A stretch of 11,646 nt of DNA from Betaproteobacteria bacterium (GCA_007280315.1 QYQC01000063.1:1-11646); one strand, 5' to 3'; positions 1-6,994 are shown, counted from the first letter of the stretch. The notes: generated by a model from the letters alone, not told the origin. Numbers and translations: made by a program.

Positions 1-83
1 CACCGCCAAAACCGATCCTGAATCTGGATTGAGCGAGTTCCCCGCCTAGATACACACCAATTTCGACAATATCGCCGAAAGCC

Positions 84-1007
84 TTGTGCCATGCGCCTTG
101 CCGCGGGGCGTGTTACTGGGCGGTGTCAAAGTCAGGGCAGATCTGGGCCGGCGATCACATTGGAAGCTGGAAGAAAGAAGGCCTGGATATGGAGTTCATC
201 AAATTCGACTCCGGGCTCGCCATCTTTCAGGCGATGGTCGGCGGCAGCCTCGACATGCTCGCAGTCGGCGCGTATGCGGCAAACTTCCCCGCCAACGGGC
301 AGGGCAAGGTATTTCTCATCAATTCGATCGAGTACGCAACTGCGCAGTTGTGGGTTCGGACCGACAAGGGCATCAATGGTTTTGCCGACCTGAAGGGCAA
401 GAAGATATCGACCGCCATCGGTTCGACTGCGGATGTTTTCCTGCGCACCGCGCTCAAGGCGAATGGCATCAATCCAAGCAAGGATGTCGAAATCATCAAC
501 CAGCGCATGCCCGATGCGGTGTCCGGATTCATCGCCGGTGCGGTTCCGGCGGTGGCCTTGTGGGTGCCGTTCAATCTGGCCGTCGCAAAGAATGTCCCGA
601 CTGCCAAAATGCTGGTCGATGCGTCTGCCTATTATCCGACCTCGGCGATTATCGGCGGCTGGGTGGCGAGCAACGAGTTCTACGCCAAGCAACCCGAGGT
701 GATGAAACGCGTGGTGCGCGCCTGGATCGCAGCCAACGATTGCCTGGTGTCGAAACCGGATGAGGCGCTGGCCGCAATTCAGAGCAAACAGTATCCCGAA
801 GTGCCGCTGGAATCCCTCAAGGCCATGTACAAGGCCGCCAAGGTGTTTCCGTCCTCGGAATGGTCCAAGCTGTACAAGGACGGAACGGTGGACAAGTGGC
901 TCAATCAGGTGAGCAATTTCTACGTCGAAATCGACGCAATCAAGAATCCTCTGCCGGCGCAGAAATACTTCGATTCAAAGCTGCTGCCGAGCCTGGCGGG
1001 CGGATAA
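84..1007 (+). CDS. ABC transporter substrate-binding protein (SsuA/TauA/NMT1-like), 5' end abnormal
   Basis: This encodes a periplasmic solute-binding protein of the nitrate/sulfonate/taurine/thiamine-precursor class, which captures a small substrate and hands it to an inner-membrane permease. From about residue 30 it reads as a normal family member: a KKEGLDMEF segment followed by KFDSG, then a 'DLKGKKIS' lobe-hinge segment near residue 105, then an IxQRMPD..SGFIAG-type segment near 140-155. The C-terminus looks complete. The first 15-20 residues after the only usable start (TTG at 84) are Cys-rich and polar and do not look like a signal peptide. A stop lies in frame at 30-32, so no leader exists in this frame. 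The gene is therefore 5'-eroded, rearranged or frameshifted, or the true start uses another frame. It converges on the ATPase gene with a 25-base gap instead of sharing its operon, which is unusual. The fold class is confident; the substrate is unknown. Confidence 0.75.
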   Translation: MCHAPCRGACYWAVSKSGQIWAGDHIGSWKKEGLDMEFIKFDSGLAIFQAMVGGSLDMLAVGAYAANFPANGQGKVFLINSIEYATAQLWVRTDKGINGFADLKGKKISTAIGSTADVFLRTALKANGINPSKDVEIINQRMPDAVSGFIAGAVPAVALWVPFNLAVAKNVPTAKMLVDASAYYPTSAIIGGWVASNEFYAKQPEVMKRVVRAWIAANDCLVSKPDEALAAIQSKQYPEVPLESLKAMYKAAKVFPSSEWSKLYKDGTVDKWLNQVSNFYVEIDAIKNPLPAQKYFDSKLLPSLAGG

Positions 1008-1032
1008 GCCGATACTGCGTCCCGGTGCCGGC

Positions 1033-1845
1033 CTAGGACGGCGCCGCGTCGCGGGCCTGCTGTTCCTGCGCGGCGTATTCGCGCATCACCAGGTCGCGCA
1101 TGGTTGAGCGCAGTTCGATGAATTCCGCCTGCTCGTGCAGGCTCTGCGTCCTCGGGTAGGGAAACGGCACATCGACGATGCAGCGCACGCGTGACGGACG
1201 GGCTGTGACCACGACCACCCGTGACGAAAGGTAGATCGCTTCCTCGACCGAGTGCGTAATCAACATTGCGGTTTTACCTTCTTTCTGCAGCACTTCCAAC
1301 AGCAAGTCCTGCATCGCCGTGCGGGTCTGGGCATCCAGCGCGCCGAACGGTTCATCCATCAGCAGAAATTGCGGCGCCACGGCGTAAGCACGCGCCAGCG
1401 CCAGCCGCTGGCGCATGCCGCCCGAAAGCGTCTTCGGGTAGGCGCGACGGAACTCGTGCAGGCCCATCAGTTTCATATAGCGTTCGCATACCTCGGCTCG
1501 CTCTTCCTTGGAGCGCTGGTTGGCGCGCAAGCTCAAGCCGAACCCGATATTGTTTTCCACGGTCAGCCACGGAAACACGCCGTATTCCTGGAAGATCACG
1601 CCGCGATCCGGGCCGGGCCCCGCGATTGCGGCGCCATCGAGCGTGACGGATCCGCTAGAGGGCTTGAGGAATCCGGCGACGATGTTGAGCATCGTCGTCT
1701 TGCCGCAGCCTGAAGGTCCAACCAGCGAAACGAACTCGCCGTCGCGCACGCTGAAACATACGTCTTCCACCACCGGAAGCAGGCCAGAGGGTGTCGGAAA
1801 GCCGACCGAGACATGGTCGAATACGATGCGATCCCGGGTACTCAT
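1033..1845 (-). CDS. ABC transporter ATP-binding protein (SsuB/TauB/NrtD class)
   Basis: This is the cytoplasmic ATPase subunit that powers import through the adjacent permease. All ABC motifs are visible in the 270-residue product: Walker A GPSGCGKTT at 43-51, the Q-loop glutamine at 86 (IFQEYGVFPWLTV), the signature LSGGMRQRLALARA from 140, Walker B FLLMDEP at 160-166, the D-loop GALD at 168-171 and the switch histidine H198 in LITHSVEEA. 'FPWLTVENN' and 'EAIYLSSRVVV' are typical of the sulfonate/taurine/nitrate importers. Its ATG overlaps the permease stop in an ATGA (1842-1845), so the two are translationally coupled. Length is normal for the family (about 250-275). The substrate is not determined. 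Confidence 0.93.
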   Translation of the reverse strand: MSTRDRIVFDHVSVGFPTPSGLLPVVEDVCFSVRDGEFVSLVGPSGCGKTTMLNIVAGFLKPSSGSVTLDGAAIAGPGPDRGVIFQEYGVFPWLTVENNIGFGLSLRANQRSKEERAEVCERYMKLMGLHEFRRAYPKTLSGGMRQRLALARAYAVAPQFLLMDEPFGALDAQTRTAMQDLLLEVLQKEGKTAMLITHSVEEAIYLSSRVVVVTARPSRVRCIVDVPFPYPRTQSLHEQAEFIELRSTMRDLVMREYAAQEQQARDAAPS

Positions 1846-2615
1846 GCGCTAATCCGGTCCTGCCAGTTCAGAAAGCGCTGTGAAATTTTTCGCAGCAGCA
1901 GGTCCATGCCCAGTGCGATCAACCCGATGCAGATGATGCCGAGGTAAATGAGATCGAGTTGGAAGAAGGAGGAAGCATTCTGAATCATGGCGCCCAGGCC
2001 GTTTTGCGCGGCGATCAGCTCGGAGGCCACCAGCGTGGCCCAGACCACCCCGAGTTCCACCCGGACCGCGGTCAGAATGTGCGGCAGTGAAAGCGGCACG
2101 ATCACGCGCCGGAATATTTCGCCATCGGTCGCACCCAGCGTACGCGCTACGCGGATGAAAATCGGGCTGATCTGGCTGATGCCCTCATACATGACGATTA
2201 CGCCGGAAAAGAAGGCCGCATAGAAAAGGATGACCACTTTGGCCGCTTCGCCGATGCCGAAATATACGACGACCAGCGGAATCAGCGCGATCGGAGGCAG
2301 GGCGCGAAAGAAATTGACCAACGGGTCGGCAAAGCCATGGACGTTCTTGTACCAGCCGAGGACAAACCCGGTCGGCACCGCGAGCAGGGTTCCGAGAACG
2401 ACACCGATGAGTACGCGCCTCGCCGAGATGAGCATGTCGATCGGCAGTTTTCCGTTCGACATCAGCTCCCAGAACCGCCGTGCGACCTGCGCCGGCGTCG
2501 GCACCAGGACGGGATTGACCAGTCCGGAATAATGCAAAAGCGTCCAGGCGAGGACGACGCAAATCCAGGGCAGTGCCAGCAGCGCGGCGCGCCGGAGCGG
2601 ATTGGCGTCGGTCAT
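1842..2615 (-). CDS. ABC transporter permease (SsuC/TauC class)
   Basis: This is the inner-membrane permease subunit, 257 residues with this start. It has about six hydrophobic segments, the first around residues 10-28 and the last around 222-240. The cytoplasmic EAA loop that docks on the ATPase is at about 158-178 (RTLGATDGEIFRR followed by VIVPLSLP). The frame is open back to a GTG at 2717, but that codon lies within a base or so of the predicted transcription start, and the extra 34 residues are polar and unlike the family. I prefer the ATG at 2613-2615, although no strong Shine-Dalgarno precedes it. It is the first gene of a two-gene operon with the ATPase (4-base overlap), read divergently from the UxaA/GMC operon and probably under the palindromic operator at 2730-2745. 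The paired substrate-binding protein is presumably the convergent gene at 84-1007. Confidence 0.9.
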   Translation of the reverse strand: MTDANPLRRAALLALPWICVVLAWTLLHYSGLVNPVLVPTPAQVARRFWELMSNGKLPIDMLISARRVLIGVVLGTLLAVPTGFVLGWYKNVHGFADPLVNFFRALPPIALIPLVVVYFGIGEAAKVVILFYAAFFSGVIVMYEGISQISPIFIRVARTLGATDGEIFRRVIVPLSLPHILTAVRVELGVVWATLVASELIAAQNGLGAMIQNASSFFQLDLIYLGIICIGLIALGMDLLLRKISQRFLNWQDRISA

Positions 2616-2705
2616 TTGGCAGGCGCGCAGAAACGCGCTGCGCGCTGGTGCGGCGCGGAAAATCTGCCGCTGTTCGGTGATCGCATCATCTTGCTGCGGA
2701 ACCAA

Positions 2706-2734
2706 TTGACATGGCACTAAGCGTATTATATGGT
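2706..2734 (+). promoter_or_regulatory. sigma70-like promoter of the SAF/UxaA/GMC operon
   Basis: On the plus strand, a consensus TTGACA (2706-2711) is followed by a 17-base spacer and TATGGT (2729-2734, four of six matches). Transcription would start near 2741, giving a leader of about 135 bases before the first gene at 2875. Its -10 box overlaps both the palindrome and the -10 box of the opposite promoter, so polymerase probably cannot occupy both at once. Confidence 0.5.
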
Positions 2735-2754
2735 AGCGCTACCATCCTGAGCAA
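2725..2754 (-). promoter_or_regulatory. sigma70-like promoter of the permease-ATPase operon
   Basis: Read on the minus strand, TTGCTC (2749-2754) is followed by an 18-base spacer and a perfect TATAAT (2725-2730). The predicted start of transcription is near 2718, leaving a leader of about 100 bases before the preferred permease ATG at 2615. The -35 is weak (three of six matches) and the -10 is consensus. The palindrome at 2730-2745 lies in the spacer, which suits repression by a bound regulator. Confidence 0.5.
2730..2745. promoter_or_regulatory. 16-bp perfect palindrome, LacI-family-type operator
   Basis: The sequence ATGGTAGCGCTACCAT is a perfect inverted repeat with an even centre at GC. 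Known LacI/GalR-family operators are even-length palindromes of 14-20 bp with a central CG or GC step, and TGGTAGCGCTACCA is of that style. It overlaps the -10 region of the rightward promoter and the spacer of the leftward one, so one bound dimer could block both divergent operons. No regulator gene is present in the window, so the assignment to the LacI family is inference from the pattern. Confidence 0.6.
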
Positions 2755-2874
2755 GCAACGCGAGTATCCGGTGCGTATTCATCTGGTTCGATTCTTTCCT
2801 TCGGGTTTGTCTCCTTTGGGTCCGGACGCAGCACCGGCGGCGTGCGCGGCAATTCTGTGCGCGGAGGACGCCGC

Positions 2875-3126
2875 GTGAGCGAAATCGAACGGGCGCACGT
2901 CGTCGTCGATGCACGCGACAATGTCACCACGCTGCTGGATGAGGGCATCGACCTGTGCCGGTTGCAGGGCGGATTGAAGGTCGCGCCCGGTATCGCGTTT
3001 GGCCACAAGGCGGCGCTGCGTGCCATTGCCGAGGGCGAGGCGGTGATCAAGTACGGCGTTGCCATCGGCCGCGCGACACGTGCCATCGGTCAAGGCGATC
3101 ACGTTCACGTGCATAACTGCGTCTGA
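2875..3126 (+). CDS. SAF-domain small subunit of a UxaA/SuyAB-type dehydratase or lyase
   Basis: An 83-residue protein made almost entirely of one SAF domain, the unit found at the N-terminus of altronate/galactarate dehydratases and as the separate SuyA subunit of (2R)-sulfolactate sulfo-lyase. Family hallmarks are AFGHKAALRAIAEGE (about 47-61), VIKYGVAIGRAT (63-74) and the C-terminal HVHVHN. I chose the GTG at 2875 because GGAGG (2863-2867) sits 7 bases upstream; an in-frame GTG at 2842 lacks this and adds an Arg/Gly-rich tail unlike the family. The large subunit begins two bases after the stop, so the pair is probably translated together as a heteromeric enzyme. The family is confident. 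The reaction (altronate-type dehydration, sulfolactate desulfonation or another beta-elimination) is not. Confidence 0.88.
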   Translation: MSEIERAHVVVDARDNVTTLLDEGIDLCRLQGGLKVAPGIAFGHKAALRAIAEGEAVIKYGVAIGRATRAIGQGDHVHVHNCV

Positions 3127-3127
3127 A

Positions 3128-4300
3128 GTGCGCGTGAGCGGACTGCCAATTCATTTTTCCGGCTTTGCGCGCAGCGACGGGCGGGTGGGCGTGCGCAATT
3201 ATCTGGTGGTGCTGTCCAGCGTCGCACTGGTCAATCGCTGGGCGGAACTGGTCGCTTCGGCAGTGCCCGAAGCGCGCGTCGTCGCCGGAGAGTTCATGCG
3301 CGGCCTGCGCAGTCCCGATGCCCTCCGGCAGGAGCGCGCGAGCGAGGCGCTGGTGACGCACCCGAACGTCGGCGCCTGCCTGGTGCTATGCCACGACGCG
3401 GCGAGTGCGCGACTGTGGCGAAAATATCTGGCTGACTGCGGCCGCCCGCATGCGGTCCTGGCGTTGATGGATCAAGCAGGCATGGAGGCCGCCGTCGGCG
3501 CCGGCCGGCAGATCTTGTCGCGACTCGACGACGTGCGCCGGACGGTGGAGCGCGTGCCCTGTCCGATCGGGGCGCTGACGCTGGCACTCGAATGCGGCGG
3601 CTCGGACCCGACTTCCGCTTTGGTCGCAAATCCGGCCATAGGCCTGGTGGTGGATGCGCTGATCGGCGCAGGCGGTGGAGCGATCGTGTCCGAAACGGTG
3701 GAATTCGTCGGTGCCGAGGAACCGGTCCGCGACCGCTGCCCCAGTGCGCATCTGGCGGCGCGGCTGCTCGGCGCAATCGCAGCGGCGGAGGAGCGCATGG
3801 AAGAGGATGGCGAGCGCTACCGGGGTGTGAATCCGACCGCGGAAAACATCGAAGCGGGCTTGACCACGCTGATTGAAAAGAGCATGGGCGCGGTGGCAAA
3901 GACCGGCTCGCGTCCCTTTGCCGGGCTGCTCCAATTCGGCGAGACGCCGGCGACCCCCGGCTTGTATCTGATGGACACGCCGTTTTTCAGCCCGTGTTCG
4001 ATTACAGGAATGGTTGCGGCCGGCGCGCAGATTACTATGTTCGGTCTGGGTGTATTCAATCCATCCGGCAATCCTCTCGCGCCGACGATAAAAGTCTGCG
4101 GCAATCCGATGACGGCGGCGCGCTGGCGCGACGCGATCGATGTGGATCTGAGCGAGGTGCTGGCGCAGCGCCTCAGCCTGGATCAGGCCGCGCAACGGCT
4201 CGGCGAATCGTTGGTCGAGACCGCCGCAGGCCGCGAAACCCAGGCCGAGCGCTGGCGCGAAGGGCAGTTCATCGTGCCGAAGACCCTGACCCCGCTCTAG
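3128..4300 (+). CDS. UxaA/SuyB-family dehydratase or sulfo-lyase large subunit
   Basis: A 390-residue cytoplasmic enzyme of the altronate/galactarate dehydratase C-terminal family, which eliminates water (or, in SuyB, sulfite) from 2-hydroxy acids, usually with a metal. Visible family segments are SDGRVGVRNY (16-25), ECGGSDPTSALVANP (155-169), SETVEFVGAE (188-197), GVNPTAENIEAGL (233-245) and KVCGNP (322-327). From memory, relatives carry a GCG-type motif and a GLGCE-type motif in the first third. Here those places read EFMRGLRSPDALRQE and LVLCHDAAS, so the cysteine pattern seems altered. The GTG at 3128 is chosen because it follows the small-subunit stop by one base; GTG at 3134 is an alternative. 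No Shine-Dalgarno is visible, consistent with coupling. The split arrangement (83 plus 390 residues) matches SuyAB better than single-chain UxaA or GarD, but many uncharacterised proteins share it. Confidence 0.85.
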   Translation: MRVSGLPIHFSGFARSDGRVGVRNYLVVLSSVALVNRWAELVASAVPEARVVAGEFMRGLRSPDALRQERASEALVTHPNVGACLVLCHDAASARLWRKYLADCGRPHAVLALMDQAGMEAAVGAGRQILSRLDDVRRTVERVPCPIGALTLALECGGSDPTSALVANPAIGLVVDALIGAGGGAIVSETVEFVGAEEPVRDRCPSAHLAARLLGAIAAAEERMEEDGERYRGVNPTAENIEAGLTTLIEKSMGAVAKTGSRPFAGLLQFGETPATPGLYLMDTPFFSPCSITGMVAAGAQITMFGLGVFNPSGNPLAPTIKVCGNPMTAARWRDAIDVDLSEVLAQRLSLDQAAQRLGESLVETAAGRETQAERWREGQFIVPKTLTPL

Positions 4301-4314
4301 GTTTGGTGGATTCC

Positions 4315-5937
4315 ATGCCAGTTCCGACAACCCGATCGCATGCGGATGCGCAGTTCGACTACATCGTCGTCGGCGCCGGGTCCAGCGGTTGCGTGCTTGC
4401 CAACCGCCTGAGTGCGGATGGCCGGCATACGGTCCTGCTGCTGGAAGCCGGCGGACCGGATCGCAGCCCGTGGATCCACATTCCAATCGGCTACGGCAGG
4501 ACGATCTTCGACAGGCGCATCAACTGGGCCTACGAAACCGAGCCAGAGCCCGGGTTGCAGGGGCGGCGTATCTACTGGCCGCGCGGCAAGGTGCTGGGTG
4601 GATCCGGGTCGGTCAACGGCTTGGTTCACATCCGCGGGCAGCGCGAGGATTTCGACGGCTGGGCGGCATTGGGAAATTCCGGCTGGGGCTACGACGATCT
4701 GTTGCCCTACTTTCGCAAATCCGAGCACCAGGTGCGGGGCGCCGATGCGTATCATGGCAGCGACGGGCCGCTGTGGGTGTCGGATCTGACCGAGCGCCAT
4801 CCGCTGTGCGACGCCTTCATCGGCAGCGCCGCACGGCTCGGCATACCGCGCAATCCGGATTTCAACGGCGAACAGCAGGAAGGTGCGGGGTACTTTCAGC
4901 TGACGACGCGGCGGGGGATGCGTTGCAGTCCGGCGACCGCATACCTGCGACCGGCCATGGCGCGGACGAACCTTTGCGTAAGGACGCGGGCGCTGGTGCA
5001 GCGTGTGCTGTTTCAGGGCACACGCGCGGTCGGGGTCGAGTATGAACAAGGTGGCGAGCTGTTGGTGGCACAGGCGCGCCGCGAAGTGTTGCTGTCCGGC
5101 GGCGCCATCAACTCGCCGCAGCTGCTGATGCTCTCCGGCATCGGCGACGCTTCCCGGCTCGCCGGCTTTGGCATTGCGACAATTGCCCAGTCGGCCGGCG
5201 TCGGCCGCAACCTGCAGGACCATCTGCAGGCGCGGGTGGTGCTCAGGGCGAAACGCGCGATTACCTACAACGATGTGTTCAACAACCCGCTGCGTGCGCT
5301 TCTCGCAGGCATGCAGTGGGCGTTGCTGCGTCGCGGGCCGCTGACCGTCAGTGCCGGACAGGCGGGCGCCTTCGTGCGCATGATGCCCGACGCACCACGT
5401 CCGGACGTGCAGTTCCATTTCATCACCTTCAGCGCGGATCGGCCGGGCGAGGGTCTGCACAAGTTTTCGGGTTTCACCGCCTCGGTTTGTCAGCTGCGCC
5501 CGGCGAGCCGCGGCCACATCGAGCTTGCCGGTCCCGATCCGAAATCGGCCCCGCGCATCTACGCCAACTATCTGTCGGCGCCGGGCGATCTTGTGGTGCT
5601 GCGGGAGGCCGTGCGGCTGGCGCGGCGTATCGCGCTCACAGCACCGCTGGCGAACCTGGTTGCGAGCGAATTTGTGCCAGGGGACGTGGGAAACGGCGAT
5701 GCGGCGCTGGATGATTTTGTGCGCAGCACGGCAATCACCATCTTCCATCCCGCCGGGACCTGCGCCATGGGGCACGGCGACGAGGCTGTGGTCGACCACG
5801 AACTGCGCGTTCGCGGCGTGCAGGGTCTGCGCGTGATCGATGCGTCGATCATGCCGACGCTGGTTTCAGGCAACACCAACGCAATCGCGGTCGCCATCGG
5901 AGAGAAAGGATCAGACCTGGTGCTGGCTGCCGCCTGA
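4315..5937 (+). CDS. GMC-family FAD-dependent oxidoreductase (choline/alcohol dehydrogenase-like)
   Basis: A 540-residue flavoprotein that would oxidise an alcohol to an aldehyde or ketone, passing electrons to the respiratory chain or oxygen. The FAD-binding beta-alpha-beta motif is VVGAGSSGCVLANRLS (18-33) with LEAGG at 43-47. GMC signature 1 is at 88-110 (WPRGKVLGGSGSVNG then HIRGQR), and signature 2 is SGGAINSPQLLMLSGIG at 261-277. The catalytic pair is H478 in FHPAGTC and N520 in SGNTNA, a His/Asn pair like choline oxidase/dehydrogenase rather than His/His. The C-terminus (NAIAVAIGEKGSDLVL) is complete. I chose ATG 4315 with GGTGGA at 4305-4310; the frame is open further upstream but that overlaps the previous gene. 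It follows the large subunit by 14 bases, so it belongs to the same operon and probably acts on the same or a linked substrate. Choline is unlikely, as no betaine genes are nearby. Confidence 0.9.
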   Translation: MPVPTTRSHADAQFDYIVVGAGSSGCVLANRLSADGRHTVLLLEAGGPDRSPWIHIPIGYGRTIFDRRINWAYETEPEPGLQGRRIYWPRGKVLGGSGSVNGLVHIRGQREDFDGWAALGNSGWGYDDLLPYFRKSEHQVRGADAYHGSDGPLWVSDLTERHPLCDAFIGSAARLGIPRNPDFNGEQQEGAGYFQLTTRRGMRCSPATAYLRPAMARTNLCVRTRALVQRVLFQGTRAVGVEYEQGGELLVAQARREVLLSGGAINSPQLLMLSGIGDASRLAGFGIATIAQSAGVGRNLQDHLQARVVLRAKRAITYNDVFNNPLRALLAGMQWALLRRGPLTVSAGQAGAFVRMMPDAPRPDVQFHFITFSADRPGEGLHKFSGFTASVCQLRPASRGHIELAGPDPKSAPRIYANYLSAPGDLVVLREAVRLARRIALTAPLANLVASEFVPGDVGNGDAALDDFVRSTAITIFHPAGTCAMGHGDEAVVDHELRVRGVQGLRVIDASIMPTLVSGNTNAIAVAIGEKGSDLVLAAA

Positions 5938-5957
5938 GCACTGTCCAGCACCCCGGC

Positions 5958-5989
5958 AGCAGGCGCATCGGCTTTCGCGCCGGCCTGCT
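5958..5989. terminator. possible bidirectional terminator hairpin
   Basis: Between the convergent GMC and folD stops, AGCAGGC (5958-5964) can pair with GCCTGCT (5983-5989) around an 18-base loop that has some further GC pairing. No strong T-run follows in either direction, and a competing CCGGC/GCCGG pairing overlaps it. Position is the main support. Confidence 0.3.
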
Positions 5990-6001
5990 TCCAGCGGCAG
6001 C

Positions 6002-6877
6002 TCAGATATCGAGTCTGATGCCTCGCGCCACGGCGCAGCGTTCGGCCGAAAGGATGGCATTGCACAGCAGCATGGCGATGGTCATCGGACCCACGCCGCC
6101 GGGGACCGGCGTGATCCAGCCGGCGCGCTCGCGCGCGGCGGCGTAGTCGACGTCGCCGACCAGCTTGCCTTCGGGCGTGCGATTGATGCCGACATCGATC
6201 ACCATCGCGCCGGGTTTCACCATGTCCCCGCTGATCGAGTTCGCTTTGCCGACCGCGGCAACGAGTATGTCGGCGCGCCGGGTGTGCTGCGCCAGGTCCT
6301 TGGTTTGAGAATGGCACAGCGTGACGGTGGCGCCCGCCTGCAGCAACAGCAGCGCCACCGGCTTGCCGACGATATTGCTGCGGCCGACCACGACCGCTTC
6401 CAGTCCACGCAGATTCACTCCGGTGGTGTTCAGCATTTCCATGACGCCAGCGGGCGTGCACGGGACAAACCCCGGTTGGCCGGACAGCAGGCTGCCCATG
6501 TTGTGCACATGCAGGCCGTCCACGTCCTTGTCCGGAGAGATGCGCGCGATCACGGCTGCCGACGCCAGGTGGGCTGGCAGCGGCAACTGCACCAGGATGC
6601 CGTGGATGCCCGCGTCCGAATTGAGCCGGTCGATCAGCGCCAACACCGTTTCCAGTGAACTGTCGGCCGCAAGCACATGTTCCTCTGAACGGATGCCGAC
6701 TTCGCCGCAGGCCTTGATTTTATTGCGCACGTATACCTGGGACGCAGGATTGTCTCCCACCAGGACCACCGCAAGCCCCGGCGCGACGCCGGCCGCGTTG
6801 AGACGGTCGGCGCGCAGCTTCCACCTGGTGCGCAAAGCTTGAGCAAGCTGCTTGCCGTCGATGACGCTGGCTGCCAT
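6002..6877 (-). CDS. folD: FolD, bifunctional methylenetetrahydrofolate dehydrogenase/cyclohydrolase
   Basis: A cytoplasmic enzyme that interconverts 5,10-methylene-, methenyl- and 10-formyl-tetrahydrofolate with NADP, supplying one-carbon units for purines and formyl-Met-tRNA. The 291-residue product has every hallmark: SQVYVRNKIKAC with catalytic lysine K53, ILVQLPLP (94-101), KDVDG (117-121, catalytic Asp 120), PCTPAG (139-144), the nucleotide-binding GRSNIVGKP (165-173), and PVPGGVGPMT (257-266). Length is typical (about 280-300). I chose ATG 6877 because GGTGGA (6885-6890, minus strand) lies 7 bases upstream and the product then begins MAASVIDGK as in relatives; an ATG at 6892 would add five residues. 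It stands alone, convergent with the GMC gene and divergent from the hydrolase gene. Confidence 0.97.
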   Translation of the reverse strand: MAASVIDGKQLAQALRTRWKLRADRLNAAGVAPGLAVVLVGDNPASQVYVRNKIKACGEVGIRSEEHVLAADSSLETVLALIDRLNSDAGIHGILVQLPLPAHLASAAVIARISPDKDVDGLHVHNMGSLLSGQPGFVPCTPAGVMEMLNTTGVNLRGLEAVVVGRSNIVGKPVALLLLQAGATVTLCHSQTKDLAQHTRRADILVAAVGKANSISGDMVKPGAMVIDVGINRTPEGKLVGDVDYAAARERAGWITPVPGGVGPMTIAMLLCNAILSAERCAVARGIRLDI

Positions 6878-6909
6878 TGCTGATTCCACCATTGATGCAA
6901 AAGGCTAGC

Positions 6910-6938
6910 AGTGTAACCTTTCGGCTGCGCGCCTTCAA
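6910..6938 (-). promoter_or_regulatory. sigma70-like promoter of folD
   Basis: On the minus strand, TTGAAG (6933-6938) is followed by a 17-base spacer and TACACT (6910-6915), four of six matches for each box. Transcription would begin near 6903, about 26 bases before the chosen folD ATG. This fits a lightly regulated housekeeping gene. Supported only by pattern and position. Confidence 0.45.
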
Positions 6939-6944
6939 TTGCGC

Positions 6945-6994
6945 GGGGTCAGGTCTTGCATTGATGCATATGCGTCAACGCAAGACCTGACCCC
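6945..6994. repeat. 50-bp near-perfect palindrome, REP-like or small mobile element
   Basis: GGGGTCAGGTCTTGC (6945-6959) and its exact complement GCAAGACCTGACCCC (6980-6994) flank a 20-base centre. That centre pairs again as TTGATGCAT (6961-6969) with ATGCGTCAA (6970-6978), with one G-U-type exception; only the 6960/6979 pair is mismatched. The result is a 25-bp hairpin with essentially no loop. It lies between the divergent folD and hydrolase genes, just upstream of the likely folD promoter, and has no T-run, so it is not a terminator for either. GGGGTCAGGTCTTG-type palindromes recall repeated REP elements of proteobacteria, moved by REP-associated Y1 transposases. That link is from memory, and no second copy was seen in this window. 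Confidence 0.7.

Noticed and set aside
2616..2717. GTG 2717 as the permease start
   Set aside because: It sits at the predicted transcription start with no leader, and the added 34 residues are polar and not family-like. ATG 2615 fits better.
2875..4300. Naming the pair uxaA/garD or suyAB outright
   Set aside because: The families are clear but the substrate is not. No uronate pathway genes (uxaB, uxaC, kdgK) or sulfite genes are in the window, and two motifs differ from family memory.
3386..4486. Minus-strand open frame of about 366 codons across the UxaA-like gene
   Set aside because: It spans a well-supported gene and a gene junction on the other strand, has shadow-like composition and no motif.
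4297..5799. Long open frame of about 500 codons on the minus strand opposite the GMC gene
   Set aside because: It is the high-GC mirror of a clearly conserved gene. The translation is rich in His, Arg, Gln and Pro with no family motif and no ribosome-binding site.
4315..5937. Calling the GMC enzyme choline dehydrogenase betA
   Set aside because: General GMC signatures and a His/Asn pair are shared by many alcohol oxidases and dehydrogenases. No betaine aldehyde dehydrogenase or choline transporter is adjacent.
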